A stretch of DNA of 64,000 nt. Origin: Alphaproteobacteria bacterium (GTDB lineage Bacteria; Pseudomonadota; Alphaproteobacteria; VGDZ01). The position numbers were made by a program, and so were the translations under genes. The notes beneath the pieces were generated by a model. It was not told the origin of the DNA and did not search any database. It saw nothing but the letters and a program-made list of their open reading frames with translations. The stretch is taken from assembly GCA_016869515.1 (NCBI GenBank), contig VGDZ01000002.1, positions 53,418 through 117,417 of the forward strand, read 5' to 3'. Positions 1-13,060 of the stretch are shown here, piece after piece; positions within the stretch are counted from its first letter, which is position 1, and each line of letters opens with the position of its first letter.

Positions 1-198
1 CTGATCGACGTCATGCCGCTCTTGACGCAGCACGCCGACCGCACCGATGCGCGCATCGTCCGGCTGCTGGCGCTGGAACAGAATTCGCCCTCGGAAATGG
101 CGGCCGACGGCGCCGCTCGCATCAAGGAATACGCGGCGCTGCTGCGGCGCCTGCTGGCGCGCGAACGCGGCCCCCGCGCCCGGCGCATCAAGTCCTAA
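1..198 (+). CDS. C-terminal fragment of an unidentified protein
   Basis: An open frame enters from the left edge and ends at TAA (196-198), giving the last 65 residues of a protein whose start lies outside the window. The tail is helical and very basic at its end (RERGPRARRIKS). It has the high-GC third-position bias of the neighbours, so it is probably real. It converges on hcrB and the two stop codons overlap by a few bases. I do not recognise the family; the residues look like the terminal helix of a small soluble protein and no function can be assigned. Confidence 0.55.
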   Translation: MIDVMPLLTQHADRTDARIVRLLALEQNSPSEMAADGAARIKEYAALLRRLLARERGPRARRIKS

Positions 199-1202
199 AT
201 ATTCCAGAGCCGCTCGACCAGGCGCCGCGCCAGCACGCCGGCGACACGGCGGCGGTAGAAGCCCTGGGTGAAGGTGGTCTTCATCGCCATGATCTGGTCG
301 CGCACCAGATCGTCCAGCTTGGCGAAGCCGGCGGCGTCCGGCGCGCGACCCAGCAGCGCTTCGGTTCCTTCCAGCAGCACGGGCCGCGGATTGGTTCCGG
401 TGACGGCGATGCCGAGGCCGGCCAGCGCGTCGCCCTCGCGCTTCAGCGCCACCGCCACGCCCGCGACCGGGTATTCGATCGAGCGGCGGATGCGCATCTT
501 GTCGTAGCCCGACCGCCAGCCGCCGCGGTCCTCGACCCGAACGCGCAGCACGATTTCGCCCGGCAGAAGCCCGAGGAAATTCTTGCCGTCGCCCTTGCCC
601 TTGCCGTCATGGCGCGACTCGCCGATGTAAAGCGCCGCCAAATCCAGCCGGCGCTGTCCCGCCGGCCCCAGCAGTTCGACCTTGGCCCCCAGCGCCATCA
701 GCGCCGGCGCCAAATCGCCCGAATATGTCGCGAAGCAGACGCCGCGGCTTTTGGGCGCGACATGGCACATCGTGCCCGTGGTCTTGAGGCAGTGGTCGTT
801 GGCCGCGCGCCACCACTGGCTCTGGTTGTAATAGATGCAACGGGTGTCGAGGCAGAGATTGCCGCCCAGCGTGCCCATGATGCGCTGGGTCGGACCGGCG
901 ATCGACTGCGCCGCCTCCGCCACGCCCGGGAAATGGCGGCGCAGCTCGGCATGCTCGGCGATCTCGACCAGCGTCGCCGAGGCACCGATCTCGAAACCGG
1001 ATTCGGCGGCGGCGATGGTCCGCAACGCGGCCACGCCCTTGGTCTCGATCAGCACCTTGGGGGCGACGATGCCGCGCCGGATGTTGACCATCAGGTCGGT
1101 GCCGCCGCCGAGCAGCCCGGCGTCGGGATGCGCCGCGCGCGCCGCCGCCAATTCGGCGATGGTCCGCGGCCGCGCCAGGGCGAATTCGGGCAGCGCCTCC
1201 AT
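195..1202 (-). CDS. hcrB: 4-hydroxybenzoyl-CoA reductase, FAD/4Fe-4S (beta) subunit
   Basis: The 335-residue protein is the flavin subunit of a xanthine-dehydrogenase-family molybdoenzyme. An FAD-binding segment lies near the N terminus (LGGGTDLMVNIRRG, about residues 31-44), followed by the TLGGNLC motif. Between about 117 and 163 it carries the insertion diagnostic of 4-hydroxybenzoyl-CoA reductase: cysteines at 117, 122, 138, 146 and 156. The last four fall almost exactly where the Thauera HcrB ligands of an extra 4Fe-4S cluster lie (122, 138, 146, 155). The enzyme removes the phenolic hydroxyl of 4-hydroxybenzoyl-CoA to give benzoyl-CoA, with electrons passing through this subunit. The ATG overlaps the hcrA stop by one base (TGATG), so translation is coupled. 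A plain CO-dehydrogenase-type medium subunit would lack the insertion. Confidence 0.9.
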   Translation of the reverse strand: MEALPEFALARPRTIAELAAARAAHPDAGLLGGGTDLMVNIRRGIVAPKVLIETKGVAALRTIAAAESGFEIGASATLVEIAEHAELRRHFPGVAEAAQSIAGPTQRIMGTLGGNLCLDTRCIYYNQSQWWRAANDHCLKTTGTMCHVAPKSRGVCFATYSGDLAPALMALGAKVELLGPAGQRRLDLAALYIGESRHDGKGKGDGKNFLGLLPGEIVLRVRVEDRGGWRSGYDKMRIRRSIEYPVAGVAVALKREGDALAGLGIAVTGTNPRPVLLEGTEALLGRAPDAAGFAKLDDLVRDQIMAMKTTFTQGFYRRRVAGVLARRLVERLWNI

Positions 1203-3523
1203 CAGCGCGCCGCCTTGCCGCCGCGCTGGCGCCGGCGCTTGTCGAGCAGCGCGTAGACCCGGTCGGGAGTCGCCGGCAGATCGTCGATGCGCAGGCCGGT
1301 GGCGTCGGCCACCGCCGCGGTCAGCGCCGGCAGGAAGGCGGCCAGCGAGCCCTCGCCCGCCTCCTTGGCGCCGAACGGGCCGTGGGGATCGTTGCTCTCG
1401 ACGATGCCGACCTCGATCGGCGGCGAGTCCTGGATGGTCGGCACGCGGTAGTCGAGCATGTTGGTCATCACCATCAGCCCGTCGTGATAGGCCGCTTCCT
1501 CGCTCATCGCTTGGCCCATGCCCATCCACACCGAGCCCTGCACCTGGCCCTCGACCGAAAGCCGGTTCAGCGCCTTGCCGCAATCGTGCGCCACCCACAC
1601 CTTGTCGACGGTGATGCGGCCGGTGTCCTCGTCGACCGTGACCTCGACCACCTGGGCGGAATAGCTGTAGCCCATGGTGCCGCCGATGGCGGCGCCGCGA
1701 TATTTCTTGCCGCCGTGGGATTCGGGGATGGTCGAATAGGTGCCGGTGACGGTGATGGTGCCGGTGTCCTTCAGCGCCTCGGTCAGCACCGCGGCGAACG
1801 GCATGCCCTTGTCCTGATGGCCGGCGCGGAAGATCTCGCCCTCGATCTCGACGTCCTCGATCCGCGCCTCCAGCAGCCGCGCCGCCGCCTCGCACAGCAT
1901 GTGGCGCAGCTTGCGCGCGGCGTCGATGGTGGCGTTGCCGACCAGGAAGGTGACGCGCGAGGAGTAGGAGCCGTTGTCCTTGGGCACGACATCGCTGTCG
2001 CCGCTGACGACGCGGAAGCGCCCGAGGTCGAGCCCCAGCACCTCGGCCGCGGCCTGCAGCATCACGGTCGAGGAGCCCTGGCCGATGTCGGCGGCGCCGG
2101 TCAGGACCACGATCGAGCCGTCGAAATCGAGCTTGAGCTTGACCGTGGCGTGGGGCTCGCCGGTCCAATTGACCGGCTTGGAGGCGCCGCTGATGTAGTG
2201 CGAACAGGCCATGCCCAGGCCCTTGCCCTTGGGCAGCTTGCCCTTGCGCGCGCGCCAGCCGCTCTCGCGCTCGACCCAGTCCAGGCATTCCGGCAGGCCG
2301 TAGCTGTTGACCATCAGGTCGTTGTCGGTGAAGGTCGGCGCGGTCAGCAGATTGGCGCGGCGCAGCGCGAAGGGATCGAGCCCGAGCTCGCTTGCCATCC
2401 GGTCGAGCAGGCTTTCGAAGGCGAAGCGCACGTCGACCGTGCCGTGGCCGCGAAAGGCGCCGCAGGGCGGGGTGTTGGTCAGCACCCGCGTGCCGACATA
2501 GCGCACCGCGCGCAGGTCGTAGATGGCGTAGAGCATAGAGCCGGCGTAAAGGATGGTGACCACGCCATAGCCCGAATGCGCGCCGCCGCGCTGGGTGCAT
2601 TCGCATTCGACCGCGGTGATGCGGCCCTGCTTGGTCAGCCCGATCTTGAGCCGGATGTCGGTCTCGGGCCGGCCGCGATGGGTCAGGAAGGTCTCCTCGC
2701 GCGTCAGCACGATGCGCACCTTGCCGCCGGCCTTGCGCGCCAGCAGCGCCGCGATCAGCTCGACCGCCAGCGTCTCGGTGCGGGCGCCGAAACCGCCGCC
2801 GACGAAGGGCTTGACGACGCGGATGCGCGACATGTCGATATCCAGCACCCGCGCCAGCATCAGGTGCACGTAGTACGGCACCTGGGTCGAGGCGTGGACC
2901 GTCATGCGCCCGCGCAACGGGTCCCACTCGGCCAGCGCGGCGTGGGTCTCCATCTGGTTCTGGCAGACCTCGGCGCAGTTGTAGACCGCCTCGCGCACCA
3001 GATCGGCCTTGGCGAATCCTTCCGCGGTCGAGCCCAGTTCGAACAGCACGTCGCGCTCGACATTGCCCGGGCGATGCTCGTGCAGGGCGACGGCGTCGGG
3101 CGCCCGCGCCGCGGCGGCGGTGTAGTAGGCCGGCAGCTCCTCGACCTCGAGCCGGATCAGCTCGAGCGCGCGCGCCGCGGTGGCCTCGTCCACCGCCGCC
3201 ACCGCCGCCACCGGCTCGCCGCGATAGCGCACCCGCTCGCGCGCCAGCGGATGCTCGCTGCGCGCGATCGGCAGCACGCCGAAGGTCTTGTCGCAATCGG
3301 CGCCGGTGACCACCGCCTTGACCCCCGGCAGGGCGCGGGCGGCCGCGGTGTCGACCGCAAGGATGCGGGCATGGCCATGGGGGCTGCGCAGGATGCGGCC
3401 GACCAGCGTGCCGGGCGGCAGGAAATCGGCGGTGTACTTGGCCGCGCCCGAGACCTTGTCGGGGCCGTCGACCAGCGGCAGCGCGGCGCCGATCGGCCCC
3501 CGGCGCGGCGTCAGATCGTTCAT
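1202..3523 (-). CDS. hcrA: 4-hydroxybenzoyl-CoA reductase, molybdopterin (alpha) subunit
   Basis: This 773-residue molybdenum-cofactor subunit matches the usual HcrA length of about 770. It shows the molybdenum hydroxylase order: an N-terminal ald_Xan_dh domain starting [20 protein letters not shown], then the cofactor motifs [18 protein letters not shown] and ADIGQGS. A late [11 protein letters not shown] segment contains the active-site glutamate region of the family. It binds 4-hydroxybenzoyl-CoA and performs the reductive dehydroxylation at Mo. Its ATG overlaps the hcrC stop by four bases and its TGA overlaps the hcrB start, so C-A-B form one coupled transcript. The assignment depends chiefly on the HcrB partner; on its own the subunit could be read as a generic xanthine dehydrogenase homologue. 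Confidence 0.87.
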   Translation of the reverse strand: MNDLTPRRGPIGAALPLVDGPDKVSGAAKYTADFLPPGTLVGRILRSPHGHARILAVDTAAARALPGVKAVVTGADCDKTFGVLPIARSEHPLARERVRYRGEPVAAVAAVDEATAARALELIRLEVEELPAYYTAAAARAPDAVALHEHRPGNVERDVLFELGSTAEGFAKADLVREAVYNCAEVCQNQMETHAALAEWDPLRGRMTVHASTQVPYYVHLMLARVLDIDMSRIRVVKPFVGGGFGARTETLAVELIAALLARKAGGKVRIVLTREETFLTHRGRPETDIRLKIGLTKQGRITAVECECTQRGGAHSGYGVVTILYAGSMLYAIYDLRAVRYVGTRVLTNTPPCGAFRGHGTVDVRFAFESLLDRMASELGLDPFALRRANLLTAPTFTDNDLMVNSYGLPECLDWVERESGWRARKGKLPKGKGLGMACSHYISGASKPVNWTGEPHATVKLKLDFDGSIVVLTGAADIGQGSSTVMLQAAAEVLGLDLGRFRVVSGDSDVVPKDNGSYSSRVTFLVGNATIDAARKLRHMLCEAAARLLEARIEDVEIEGEIFRAGHQDKGMPFAAVLTEALKDTGTITVTGTYSTIPESHGGKKYRGAAIGGTMGYSYSAQVVEVTVDEDTGRITVDKVWVAHDCGKALNRLSVEGQVQGSVWMGMGQAMSEEAAYHDGLMVMTNMLDYRVPTIQDSPPIEVGIVESNDPHGPFGAKEAGEGSLAAFLPALTAAVADATGLRIDDLPATPDRVYALLDKRRRQRGGKAAR

Positions 3524-4002
3524 GGCGCGGCGGCCTCGGCGCGCAGGCGGGCGGCGTGCCGCACCGCCTCGATGATCTTCACATAGCCGGTGCAGCGGCA
3601 GATGTTGCTGGCCAGCGCCTCGCGGATCGCGGCCTCGTCGGGATCGGGATCGCGGCGCAACAGGCCCTCGGACGCCATCACCAGCCCGGGCGTGCAATAG
3701 CCGCATTGCGCGCCCAGCTTCTCGTGGAAGCCGCGCTGGACCGCGTTCAGCTTGCCGTCGGCCGACAGGGCCTCGACGGTGTCGATGCGGCGTCCCTCGC
3801 AGCTGGCCGCCAGCGTCAGGCAGGACAGCACCGGCCGGTCGTCGATCAGCACCGTGCAGGCGCCGCACTCGCCGCCGTCGCAGCCGGTCTTGGTCCCGGT
3901 CAGGCCGAGCTTCTCGCGCAGATAGTCGAGCAGCAGCAGGTTGTCGGCGACGGCGTCGCTGCGGGCGCGACCGTTGAGGGTCAGGGTCAGGAGGCGCGGC
4001 AT
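3520..4002 (-). CDS. hcrC: 4-hydroxybenzoyl-CoA reductase, 2Fe-2S (gamma) subunit
   Basis: The 160-residue ferredoxin-like subunit has the two expected clusters. The plant-type 2Fe-2S site is CDGGECGAC followed by a lone SC, and the C-terminal helical 2Fe-2S site is CGYC...CRC (near AQCGYCTPG and NICRCTGY). Length and motif spacing match HcrC and other molybdenum hydroxylase small subunits. It relays electrons between the HcrB clusters and the Mo site in HcrA. The ATG was chosen because it gives the family-typical N terminus (LTLNGR). The stop overlaps the hcrA start by four bases. The gene starts 11 bases after the stop of the MFS gene, which suggests the reductase is co-transcribed with the transporters upstream. 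Confidence 0.88.
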   Translation of the reverse strand: MPRLLTLTLNGRARSDAVADNLLLLDYLREKLGLTGTKTGCDGGECGACTVLIDDRPVLSCLTLAASCEGRRIDTVEALSADGKLNAVQRGFHEKLGAQCGYCTPGLVMASEGLLRRDPDPDEAAIREALASNICRCTGYVKIIEAVRHAARLRAEAAAP

Positions 4003-4013
4003 GGCGCCCCCTA

Positions 4014-5246
4014 CTACAAGCGCGCCGCGCCTTCGTCCAGTCTCCGAATCCGGCGCAAATCCGGGAAAATCCACCCCCACAATACGGAAATGCCGGCGGC
4101 ACCGATGCCGCCCAGCACGATCGCCGGCACGATCCCCAGCCACGCCGCCATGGTTCCGGCGCGAAACTCGCCGAGTTCGTTGGAAGCGCCGATGAACACC
4201 GCGTTGACGGCGTTGACCCGGCCGCGCAGCCGATCCGGCGTCCACAGCTGGACCACGGTCTGGCGCACCACCACCGACACCATGTCGCCGGCGCCGACCA
4301 ACAACAGCGCCAACACCGACAGCCACAGCCAGCTCGACCAGCCGAACAGCGCATTGCCCAGCCCGAACGCGGCGACCCCGCCCAGCATCGCCCACCCCGC
4401 CCGGTCGCGGATCGGATGGCGCGCCAGATAGAGCGCCATCAGGATCGCGCCCACGCCCGAGGCCGCGCGCAGCAAGCCGAGCTCGGTCGGACCCGCATCC
4501 AGGATGTCGCGCGCCACCGCCGGCAACAGCGCCACCGCGCCGCCCATCAGCACCGCCAGCATGTCGAGCGAGATCGCTCCCAGCACCGCCTTGCGCGTCC
4601 AGACATAGCGGATGCCGCCCAGCAGCGCGTTCCAGCTGGTGCCGTCGGGATGGGCGATGCGCGGCGTCGCCGGCAGCGCCGCCGCGAACCCCGTCGCCAG
4701 CAGATTGAGCACGATGGCGGCGGCGAAGGCGCCGGCGGCGCTGAGATCGTAGAGCAGCCCGCCGGTCATCGGCCCCAATACGGTTGCGATCTGCCAGGCC
4801 GAGGACGACCAGGCGAAGGCCGCCGCCAGGATCGCGGTCGGCACCAGGCTGGGCAGCAGCGAAGTGGTGGCCGGGATGTTGAAGGCGCGCGCCATGCCGA
4901 TCACGCCCAAGGCCAGGAAGATCGGCCCGACCTCGCGATTGCCGGCCAGCGTCAGCAGCAGCAGGCCCAGGCTGCCGGCGAAATAGACCGCATTGCAGGT
5001 CAGGATGATGGCCTTGCGCGGATAGCGATCGGCCACCGCGCCGGTGACCAGCACCAGCAGCACCGCCGGCAGGAACTGGATCAGCCCGACCAGGCCGAGA
5101 TCGAACGGATCGCGGGTCAGGTCGTAGACCTGCCAGCCGACCGCGACCGAGGTCACCTGATTGGCGAAGGCGCCCGCCACCCGCATGCTCCAGAACAGCG
5201 CGAAGGGACGGTGACGCAGCGGCGAGGGAGCGGGCGAAGCGGTCAC
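4014..5246 (-). CDS. MFS transporter (MFS_3/EntS-like)
   Basis: A 410-residue integral membrane protein of about twelve hydrophobic segments. It belongs to the major facilitator group that includes EntS-like exporters: the start [30 protein letters not shown] and the loop [11 protein letters not shown] after TM2 are typical. The GTG start (5244-5246) overlaps the TGA of the TRAP permease by four bases, and no in-frame ATG precedes it. It sits between a TRAP-TAXI uptake system and the hcrCAB genes, so it may export or import an aromatic acid or a by-product of that pathway. The substrate is inferred from position only. Confidence 0.8.
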   Translation of the reverse strand: MTASPAPSPLRHRPFALFWSMRVAGAFANQVTSVAVGWQVYDLTRDPFDLGLVGLIQFLPAVLLVLVTGAVADRYPRKAIILTCNAVYFAGSLGLLLLTLAGNREVGPIFLALGVIGMARAFNIPATTSLLPSLVPTAILAAAFAWSSSAWQIATVLGPMTGGLLYDLSAAGAFAAAIVLNLLATGFAAALPATPRIAHPDGTSWNALLGGIRYVWTRKAVLGAISLDMLAVLMGGAVALLPAVARDILDAGPTELGLLRAASGVGAILMALYLARHPIRDRAGWAMLGGVAAFGLGNALFGWSSWLWLSVLALLLVGAGDMVSVVVRQTVVQLWTPDRLRGRVNAVNAVFIGASNELGEFRAGTMAAWLGIVPAIVLGGIGAAGISVLWGWIFPDLRRIRRLDEGAARL

Positions 5247-7795
5247 TGGCGGCGTCGCTGGCTCCACGCCACCAGGCCGAGCAGGCCGAGAGCCGGGACG
5301 AACAGCCAATAGTCGGACGGGCGCTGGCTGCGCTCCTGCACCGCCACCACCCGCCAGCCGGTCTCGAAGCCGGCACGGCGGGCGGGGCTGCCCAGCTTGG
5401 CTTCGACGATTTGCGGCGCGCCGGCGAGATCGCGCAAGCGCAGCCCCTGCTCGGCCAGCCGACGTTCGACCGGCCCCGGCTCCTTGAGCGACAGGCTGAC
5501 GGTCTTGCGCTTGGTCTCGCCGTCCAGCCCCTCGCCCTCGATCGCCATCACCACATGGCCGCCGGCCGGCGCCGCCTCGATCAGGCGCACGAGCTGGCCG
5601 GGCGGACGTTCCTCCCACGCCGGCACGACCCGATCCAGCCACCAACCCGGCCGCACCAAGGTGAACATCACCACCGCCAGCGCCAGCGCTTCCCACCAGC
5701 GATTGCGTGCCCAGGCGTGCCCCATGGTGATCGAAGCGAACAGGATCAACGCCAGAGAGGCGCCGCCGCAGACCAGCACCAGCTCCCAGACACTGTCGAC
5801 GTCGATCAACAGCAGCCGCGGCTCGAAGATGAACAGGAAGGGCAGCAGCGCGGTGCGCAATCCGTAGATCGAGCCTTGCAGGCCGGTGGCGATCGGATCG
5901 GCGCCCGAGATCGCGGCCGCCGCGTAAGAGGCCAATCCGACCGGCGGCGTGATGTCGGCCATGATGCCGAAGTAGAACACGAACAGATGCACCGCGATCA
6001 GCGGAATCACCAACCCGGCCTGCGCGCCCAATTCGACCACCACCGGCGCCATCAGGGTGGCGACGATGATGTAGCTGGCGGTGGTCGGCACGCCCATGCC
6101 CAGCACCAGGCAGACCAGGGCGATAAACAGCAGCATGACGATGACGTTGCCGGCCGAGACCCATTCGACGAACTCGGTCATCATCAGCCCCATGCCGGTC
6201 AGCGTCACCGTGCCGACGACGATGCCGGCGGTGGCGGTGGCGGCGGCGACGCCGATCATGTTGCGGGCGCCGAGTTCGAGGCCTTCGACCAGATCGCGCC
6301 AGCCGCGCGCCCATTCCGGCGCCGGCGCCTGGCCGCGGAACCAGGCCTTGATCGGTCGCTGGGTGACCAGAATGCCGATCATCGCCAGCGTCGCCCAGAA
6401 GGCCGACAACCCAGCCGAAAGATCCTCGACCATCAGGCACCAGATCAGGATCACGATCGGGATCAGGAAATGCAGCCCGGTTCGCGCCACCTCCCACAGC
6501 TCGGGCACGGCGATCAGCGGCGCCGCCGGATCGTCCGGCTCGGGCTCGGGATGGCGCGCCGCCAGCCAAAGACAGCCGAGATAGACCGCGACCGCCGCCA
6601 GCGCCAGCGCCCAGCCGGAGGCTCCGCCCAGCCAGCGCCGCGCCAGATCGACCCCCAAGCTGAGCACCACGATCGCCAGCGCGCTGCCCGATATGCCCAG
6701 CCCGTTGCGCAGCCAGCGTTCGCGCCACGGCCGCGTCACCGCCCTTTGCAGCGGCCGGTTGCCCAGCTTCAGCGCCTCGATATGGACGATGGCGAACAGC
6801 CCGACATAGGAGATCACCGCCGGCAAGGCGGCGTGCTTGATTACCTCGGCATAGGAAATGCCGACGAACTCGGTCATCAGGAAGGCGGCCGCCCCCATCA
6901 CCGGCGGCATGATCTGGCCGTTGACCGAGGAGGCGGTCTCGATCGCGCCGGCCTTGACCGCGCTCAGGCCGGTGCGGCGCATCATCGGAATGGTGAAGAT
7001 CCCGCCCGAGACCACGTTCGAGACCGACGATCCCGAGATCACCCCGTTCAGCGCCGAGGACACCACCGCCACCTTGGCCGGTCCGCCGCGCAGATGGCCA
7101 AGCAGCGCGAACGAAGTCCGGGTCATGTAGTCCCCTGCCCCGCCCTTGTCCAAGAGCGAGCCGAACAGCACGAACAGAAAGACGAAACCGGTCGAAACCC
7201 CAAGGGCGACCCCGAACACCCCTTCGGTGGTCAGCCATTGATGGTTCATCAACTTCACCAGCGAGGCGCCCTTATGGGCGATGACCTCGGGCATCCAGGG
7301 GCCGACCAGCGAGTAGACCAAGAACACCAGCGCCACCGCCGTCAGCGGCGGGCCCATCGCCCGCCACACCGCCGCCAGCAACAGCACCATCCCCGTCACC
7401 GCAACGATCAGATCCAGCGTCGTCGGCAAGCCCGGCCGGAAGGCAAGCGCCCGGTACTCCAGCACGATATAGGCCCCGCAATAGGCCGCGATCAGGCCCA
7501 GCGCCGCATCCAGCGCCGGCAGCCGGTCGCGCGGCGCACCCCGCCAGGCCGGATAGCAGGCGAAGGCCAAGAACAACGCGAAGGCAAGATGGATTGAACG
7601 CGCCTGGGTGTCGTTGAGCACGAACACGCCGAGAGCAAAGGGAAGCGGCGACGCGTACCAGAGCTGGAACAAGGACCAGGCGATGGCGATCGCCGCCACC
7701 AGCCTTCCGACCGGCCCGCCCAGTTTGCGGCCGCCGAGATCGGCGTCGGCCACAAGCTGCTGGGCTTGGGCGACGCCGGCCCCGGATGCCGTCAT
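5243..7795 (-). CDS. TRAP transporter fused permease (DctQ-DctM type, C-terminal DUF3394-like domain)
   Basis: An 850-residue membrane protein combining the small and large TRAP permease subunits in one chain. The first third holds four or five hydrophobic helices of the DctQ-like part. The central region has the DctM-like core, with glycine-rich signatures such as SGSSVSNVVSGGIFTIPMM and VNGQIMPPVMGAAAFLM. The last roughly 150 residues form a soluble PDZ-like segment (VEAKLGSPARRAGFETGWRVVAV) as in DUF3394 tails of fused TAXI permeases, ending with one more helix. It imports an organic acid driven by the sodium or proton gradient together with the binding protein encoded 27 bases upstream. 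It is translationally coupled to the downstream MFS gene. Confidence 0.9.
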   Translation of the reverse strand: MTASGAGVAQAQQLVADADLGGRKLGGPVGRLVAAIAIAWSLFQLWYASPLPFALGVFVLNDTQARSIHLAFALFLAFACYPAWRGAPRDRLPALDAALGLIAAYCGAYIVLEYRALAFRPGLPTTLDLIVAVTGMVLLLAAVWRAMGPPLTAVALVFLVYSLVGPWMPEVIAHKGASLVKLMNHQWLTTEGVFGVALGVSTGFVFLFVLFGSLLDKGGAGDYMTRTSFALLGHLRGGPAKVAVVSSALNGVISGSSVSNVVSGGIFTIPMMRRTGLSAVKAGAIETASSVNGQIMPPVMGAAAFLMTEFVGISYAEVIKHAALPAVISYVGLFAIVHIEALKLGNRPLQRAVTRPWRERWLRNGLGISGSALAIVVLSLGVDLARRWLGGASGWALALAAVAVYLGCLWLAARHPEPEPDDPAAPLIAVPELWEVARTGLHFLIPIVILIWCLMVEDLSAGLSAFWATLAMIGILVTQRPIKAWFRGQAPAPEWARGWRDLVEGLELGARNMIGVAAATATAGIVVGTVTLTGMGLMMTEFVEWVSAGNVIVMLLFIALVCLVLGMGVPTTASYIIVATLMAPVVVELGAQAGLVIPLIAVHLFVFYFGIMADITPPVGLASYAAAAISGADPIATGLQGSIYGLRTALLPFLFIFEPRLLLIDVDSVWELVLVCGGASLALILFASITMGHAWARNRWWEALALAVVMFTLVRPGWWLDRVVPAWEERPPGQLVRLIEAAPAGGHVVMAIEGEGLDGETKRKTVSLSLKEPGPVERRLAEQGLRLRDLAGAPQIVEAKLGSPARRAGFETGWRVVAVQERSQRPSDYWLFVPALGLLGLVAWSQRRRQ

Positions 7796-7822
7796 GCGCG
7801 AAACGAAAACCCCGTCGGCAGG

Positions 7823-8791
7823 CTACTTGACCCAGCCCTTTTCGCGGTAGTAGCGCATGGCACCGTCATGCAGCGGCGCTGACAACCCGTCCTTGACCAT
7901 GTTCTTGGGATCGAGCGCGGCGAAAGCCGGATGCAGGCGCTTGAAGTCGTCGAACTTGTCGAAGGTAGCCTTGACCACCTGATAGACCGTCTCGGTCGGC
8001 ACCTTGGCCGAGGAAATCAGCGTCGCCATCACGCCGTAGGTGTCGACCGGACTGGGATTGCCGCGATAGAGGCCGCCCGGAATCTGGCCCTTGGCGTAAT
8101 AAGGGTGCTGCGCCACCAGCTTGTCGACCGCCGGGCCGATCAGCGGCACCAGCACCGAATCGCAGCCCGAGGTGGCATCCTGGATGTTGCCCGAGGGATG
8201 GCCGACGCCGTAGAAGAAGCCGTCGATCTTGTTGTCGCACATCGCCTGCGAATGCTCGTCGGCCTTGAGTTCGGCGGCGAGGCCGAGATCCGACACTTTC
8301 CAGCCCATGGCGGCGAACAACTCGTCGATCGAGGCCCGCGTGCCCGAACCCGGATTGCCTACGTTCAGCCGCTTGCCCTTGAAGTCGCCGAACTGCTTGA
8401 TGCCGGAATCGCGCCGCGCCACCACCGTGAACGGCTCGGGGTGCACCGCGAACACCGCGCGCAGATCGGTATAGGCGCCGGCGTCCTTGAAGCCGGCCAT
8501 GCCCTTGAGCGCGTTGAAATGGGTGTCGGACTGGGCCATGCCGAATTCGAGATCGCCGGCCTTGACGGTGTTGATGTTGAACACCGAGCCGCCGGTCGAT
8601 TCCACCGAGCAGCGCAAGCCATGATCCTTGCGGTTCTGGTTGACCAGGCGGCAGATCGAGCCGCCGACCGCGTAATAGACGCCGGTCACGCCGCCGGTGC
8701 CGATGGTGATGAACTTCTGCTGCTGGGCCGGAGCCGAAGTCGGTGCCGCCAAAAGCAGCGCCGGCAGCGCCGCCAGGATAAGCTTCTTCAT
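7823..8791 (-). CDS. TAXI family TRAP transporter solute-binding protein
   Basis: The 322-residue protein begins with a classical signal peptide ([24 protein letters not shown]) and continues with the TAXI signature [39 protein letters not shown] marks the binding cleft of the family. It acts in the periplasm, delivering a carboxylate substrate to the fused permease encoded just downstream. The start at 8791 gives the signal peptide directly and is preceded by a GGGGAG ribosome site. Some upstream codons remain open but add no signal peptide. The linked hcr genes make an aromatic acid such as 4-hydroxybenzoate a plausible ligand; this is inference. Confidence 0.9.
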   Translation of the reverse strand: MKKLILAALPALLLAAPTSAPAQQQKFITIGTGGVTGVYYAVGGSICRLVNQNRKDHGLRCSVESTGGSVFNINTVKAGDLEFGMAQSDTHFNALKGMAGFKDAGAYTDLRAVFAVHPEPFTVVARRDSGIKQFGDFKGKRLNVGNPGSGTRASIDELFAAMGWKVSDLGLAAELKADEHSQAMCDNKIDGFFYGVGHPSGNIQDATSGCDSVLVPLIGPAVDKLVAQHPYYAKGQIPGGLYRGNPSPVDTYGVMATLISSAKVPTETVYQVVKATFDKFDDFKRLHPAFAALDPKNMVKDGLSAPLHDGAMRYYREKGWVK

Positions 8792-8822
8792 GGTCTTCTC
8801 CCCGTGAGGCCTGGATAAGGAA

Positions 8823-10166
8823 CTATGGCGCCCGCGCCGGCAGGCTGGCAAGCGCGCCGTCGACCGCGCGGCCCAGCTTGTCGACGATCTCGCCGATCTG
8901 GTCGTCCGACAGGATGAAGGGCGGCGCCAGCATGATGTGGTCGCCCGCGCGGCCGTCGATGGTGCCGCCCATCGGATAGCACATCAGGCCCTCGGCCAAC
9001 GCCTGCGCCTTGACGCGGGCGTTGAGCTTGAGCGCGGGATCGAACGGCGCCTTGGTGGCACGGTCGGCGACGAACTCGACGGCCAGAAACAGGCCGCGGC
9101 CGCGGATGTCGCCGACATGGCGGTGATTGCCGAAGCGTTCGGTCAGCGCGTCCATCAGCCGAGTACCCTGTCGCTTGACGTTGTCCAGCAGCCGATCCTC
9201 GCGGATCACCTGCTGGACCGCCAGCGCGCCGGCACAGGCCGCGGCGTGGCCGAGATAGGTGTGGCCGTGCATGAAAAAGCCCGAACCGTCGCGCACCGCG
9301 TCGTGGATGCGCTTCTGCGCCAGCACCGCACCGATCGGCTGATAGCCCGCCCCCAGCCCCTTGGCCACGGTCATCAGATCGGGGACGATCTCCTCCTGCT
9401 CGCAGGCGTGCAAGGTGCCGGTACGGCCCATGCCGCACATTACCTCGTCCAGGATCAGCAGCACGCCGTACTTGTCGCAGATCTCGCGCACGCGCTTGAA
9501 ATAGCCCGGCACCGCCGGCACCGCGCCCAGGGTCGCGCCGACCACGGTCTCGGCGACGAAGGCGCAGACCGTCTCGGGACCGGCGCGCAGGATCGCGGCC
9601 TCCAACTCGTCGGCCACGCGCCGGCCATAGGCGGCCTCGCTTTCGTCGTCGCGGCGGTGGCGATAGGCGAAGCAGGGCGCGATGTGATCGACCTCGATCA
9701 GCATTGGCTTGAACATTTCGCGCCGCCAGGCATTGCCGCCCACCGCCAGCGCGCCCAGCGTGTTGCCGTGATAGCTGCCGCGGCGGGCGATGAACTTGGC
9801 GCGCCGGGGTTGGCCGATCTCGACGAAGAACTGGCGCGCCAGCTTGAGCGCGGCCTCGATCGCCTCGGAGCCGCCGGAGACGAAATAGACCCGGTCGATG
9901 CCGGCGGGCGCGTCCTCGACCAGGCGGTCGGCCAGGCGTTCCATCGGCTGGTTGGAAAAGAACGAGCTGTGGGCGAAGGGCAGTTCGCGCAATTGCGCGG
10001 CGATGGCGTCGGTGACCCGGCGCTCGGAATGGCCGAGGCAGGACACCGCCGCGCCGCCCGAGGCGTCGAGATAGCGCTTGCCCGAGGAATCGAACAGATA
10101 GGCCCCCTCGCCGCGCACGGCGACGGGGTAATCGGTTCGGGAATGGCGGTGGAAGACGTGGCTCAT
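8823..10166 (-). CDS. class III pyridoxal-phosphate aminotransferase
   Basis: A 447-residue fold-type I aminotransferase of the omega-transaminase group. [15 protein letters not shown] (about residues 98-112) is the cofactor phosphate region, the aspartate of [14 protein letters not shown] (D240) pairs with the pyridinium nitrogen, and [15 protein letters not shown] supplies the Schiff-base lysine K269. Length and motif order are complete. Members of this group use amino acids, polyamines or beta-alanine-like amines as donors, and the substrate cannot be read here. The gene is 31 bases upstream of the TAXI binding protein on the same strand, so it may share that transcript, although its chemistry has no obvious link to benzoyl-CoA formation. 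Confidence 0.85.
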   Translation of the reverse strand: MSHVFHRHSRTDYPVAVRGEGAYLFDSSGKRYLDASGGAAVSCLGHSERRVTDAIAAQLRELPFAHSSFFSNQPMERLADRLVEDAPAGIDRVYFVSGGSEAIEAALKLARQFFVEIGQPRRAKFIARRGSYHGNTLGALAVGGNAWRREMFKPMLIEVDHIAPCFAYRHRRDDESEAAYGRRVADELEAAILRAGPETVCAFVAETVVGATLGAVPAVPGYFKRVREICDKYGVLLILDEVMCGMGRTGTLHACEQEEIVPDLMTVAKGLGAGYQPIGAVLAQKRIHDAVRDGSGFFMHGHTYLGHAAACAGALAVQQVIREDRLLDNVKRQGTRLMDALTERFGNHRHVGDIRGRGLFLAVEFVADRATKAPFDPALKLNARVKAQALAEGLMCYPMGGTIDGRAGDHIMLAPPFILSDDQIGEIVDKLGRAVDGALASLPARAP

Positions 10167-10207
10167 GGGCAGAGCCTAGGCCTTGGGCCGGCCGCTGCCA
10201 AGAAGGG

Positions 10208-12850
<2,643 letters not shown>

Positions 12851-12950
12851 CTGCCGGCCTCGATAATCCCGGCGGACGCCGGGCGGCAGGCTTTTAGCAC
12901 GCCTGAAGACAGCGGCAACTAGGGCAAGATCGACCGGCCTTGCATCGCCG

Positions 12951-13060
12951 GGTTCAAGACTGATGGCCGATCATGGCCTCGTAAATTGCGCTGGAGTCAG
13001 ATATCGGCCGGAACGGATCGGTCGTCGGAATCCGATCCGGTCGGTCGCGGTCTAGTCGTC
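12951..13060. repeat. intergenic palindrome-rich repeat, copy 1
   Basis: This copy lies between valS and popZ and reaches the popZ stop codon. It contains GGTTCAAGAC followed after a short gap by GATCATG, and about 80 bases later GCGGTCTAGTCGT. The same words recur in another gene-free region at 58057-58239, where they are arranged as inverted repeats. Sharing two separate 10-13 base words suggests one dispersed non-coding family rather than chance. No open frame or RNA gene is visible. The 12851-12950 stretch beside it holds a GC-rich hairpin-like sequence (CCCGGCG/CGCCGGG) but nothing I can assign. Confidence 0.45.

Noticed and set aside
195-3296. A 1033-residue minus-strand open frame that appears to fuse an arginine-rich protein to HcrB
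   Set aside because: Only the last 335 codons are real hcrB. The rest is the hcrA gene read in a wrong frame, giving low-complexity R/A/G-rich sequence, and hcrB has its own ATG at 1202.
1382-3586. A 734-residue plus-strand frame opposite hcrA
   Set aside because: It is the antisense of hcrA with the H/D/G-rich composition typical of shadow frames in high-GC DNA. It has no domain, no ribosome site and no plausible neighbours.
5397-7597. Long plus-strand Q/H/R-rich frames opposite the TRAP permease
   Set aside because: They are antisense shadows of a well-supported membrane protein gene.
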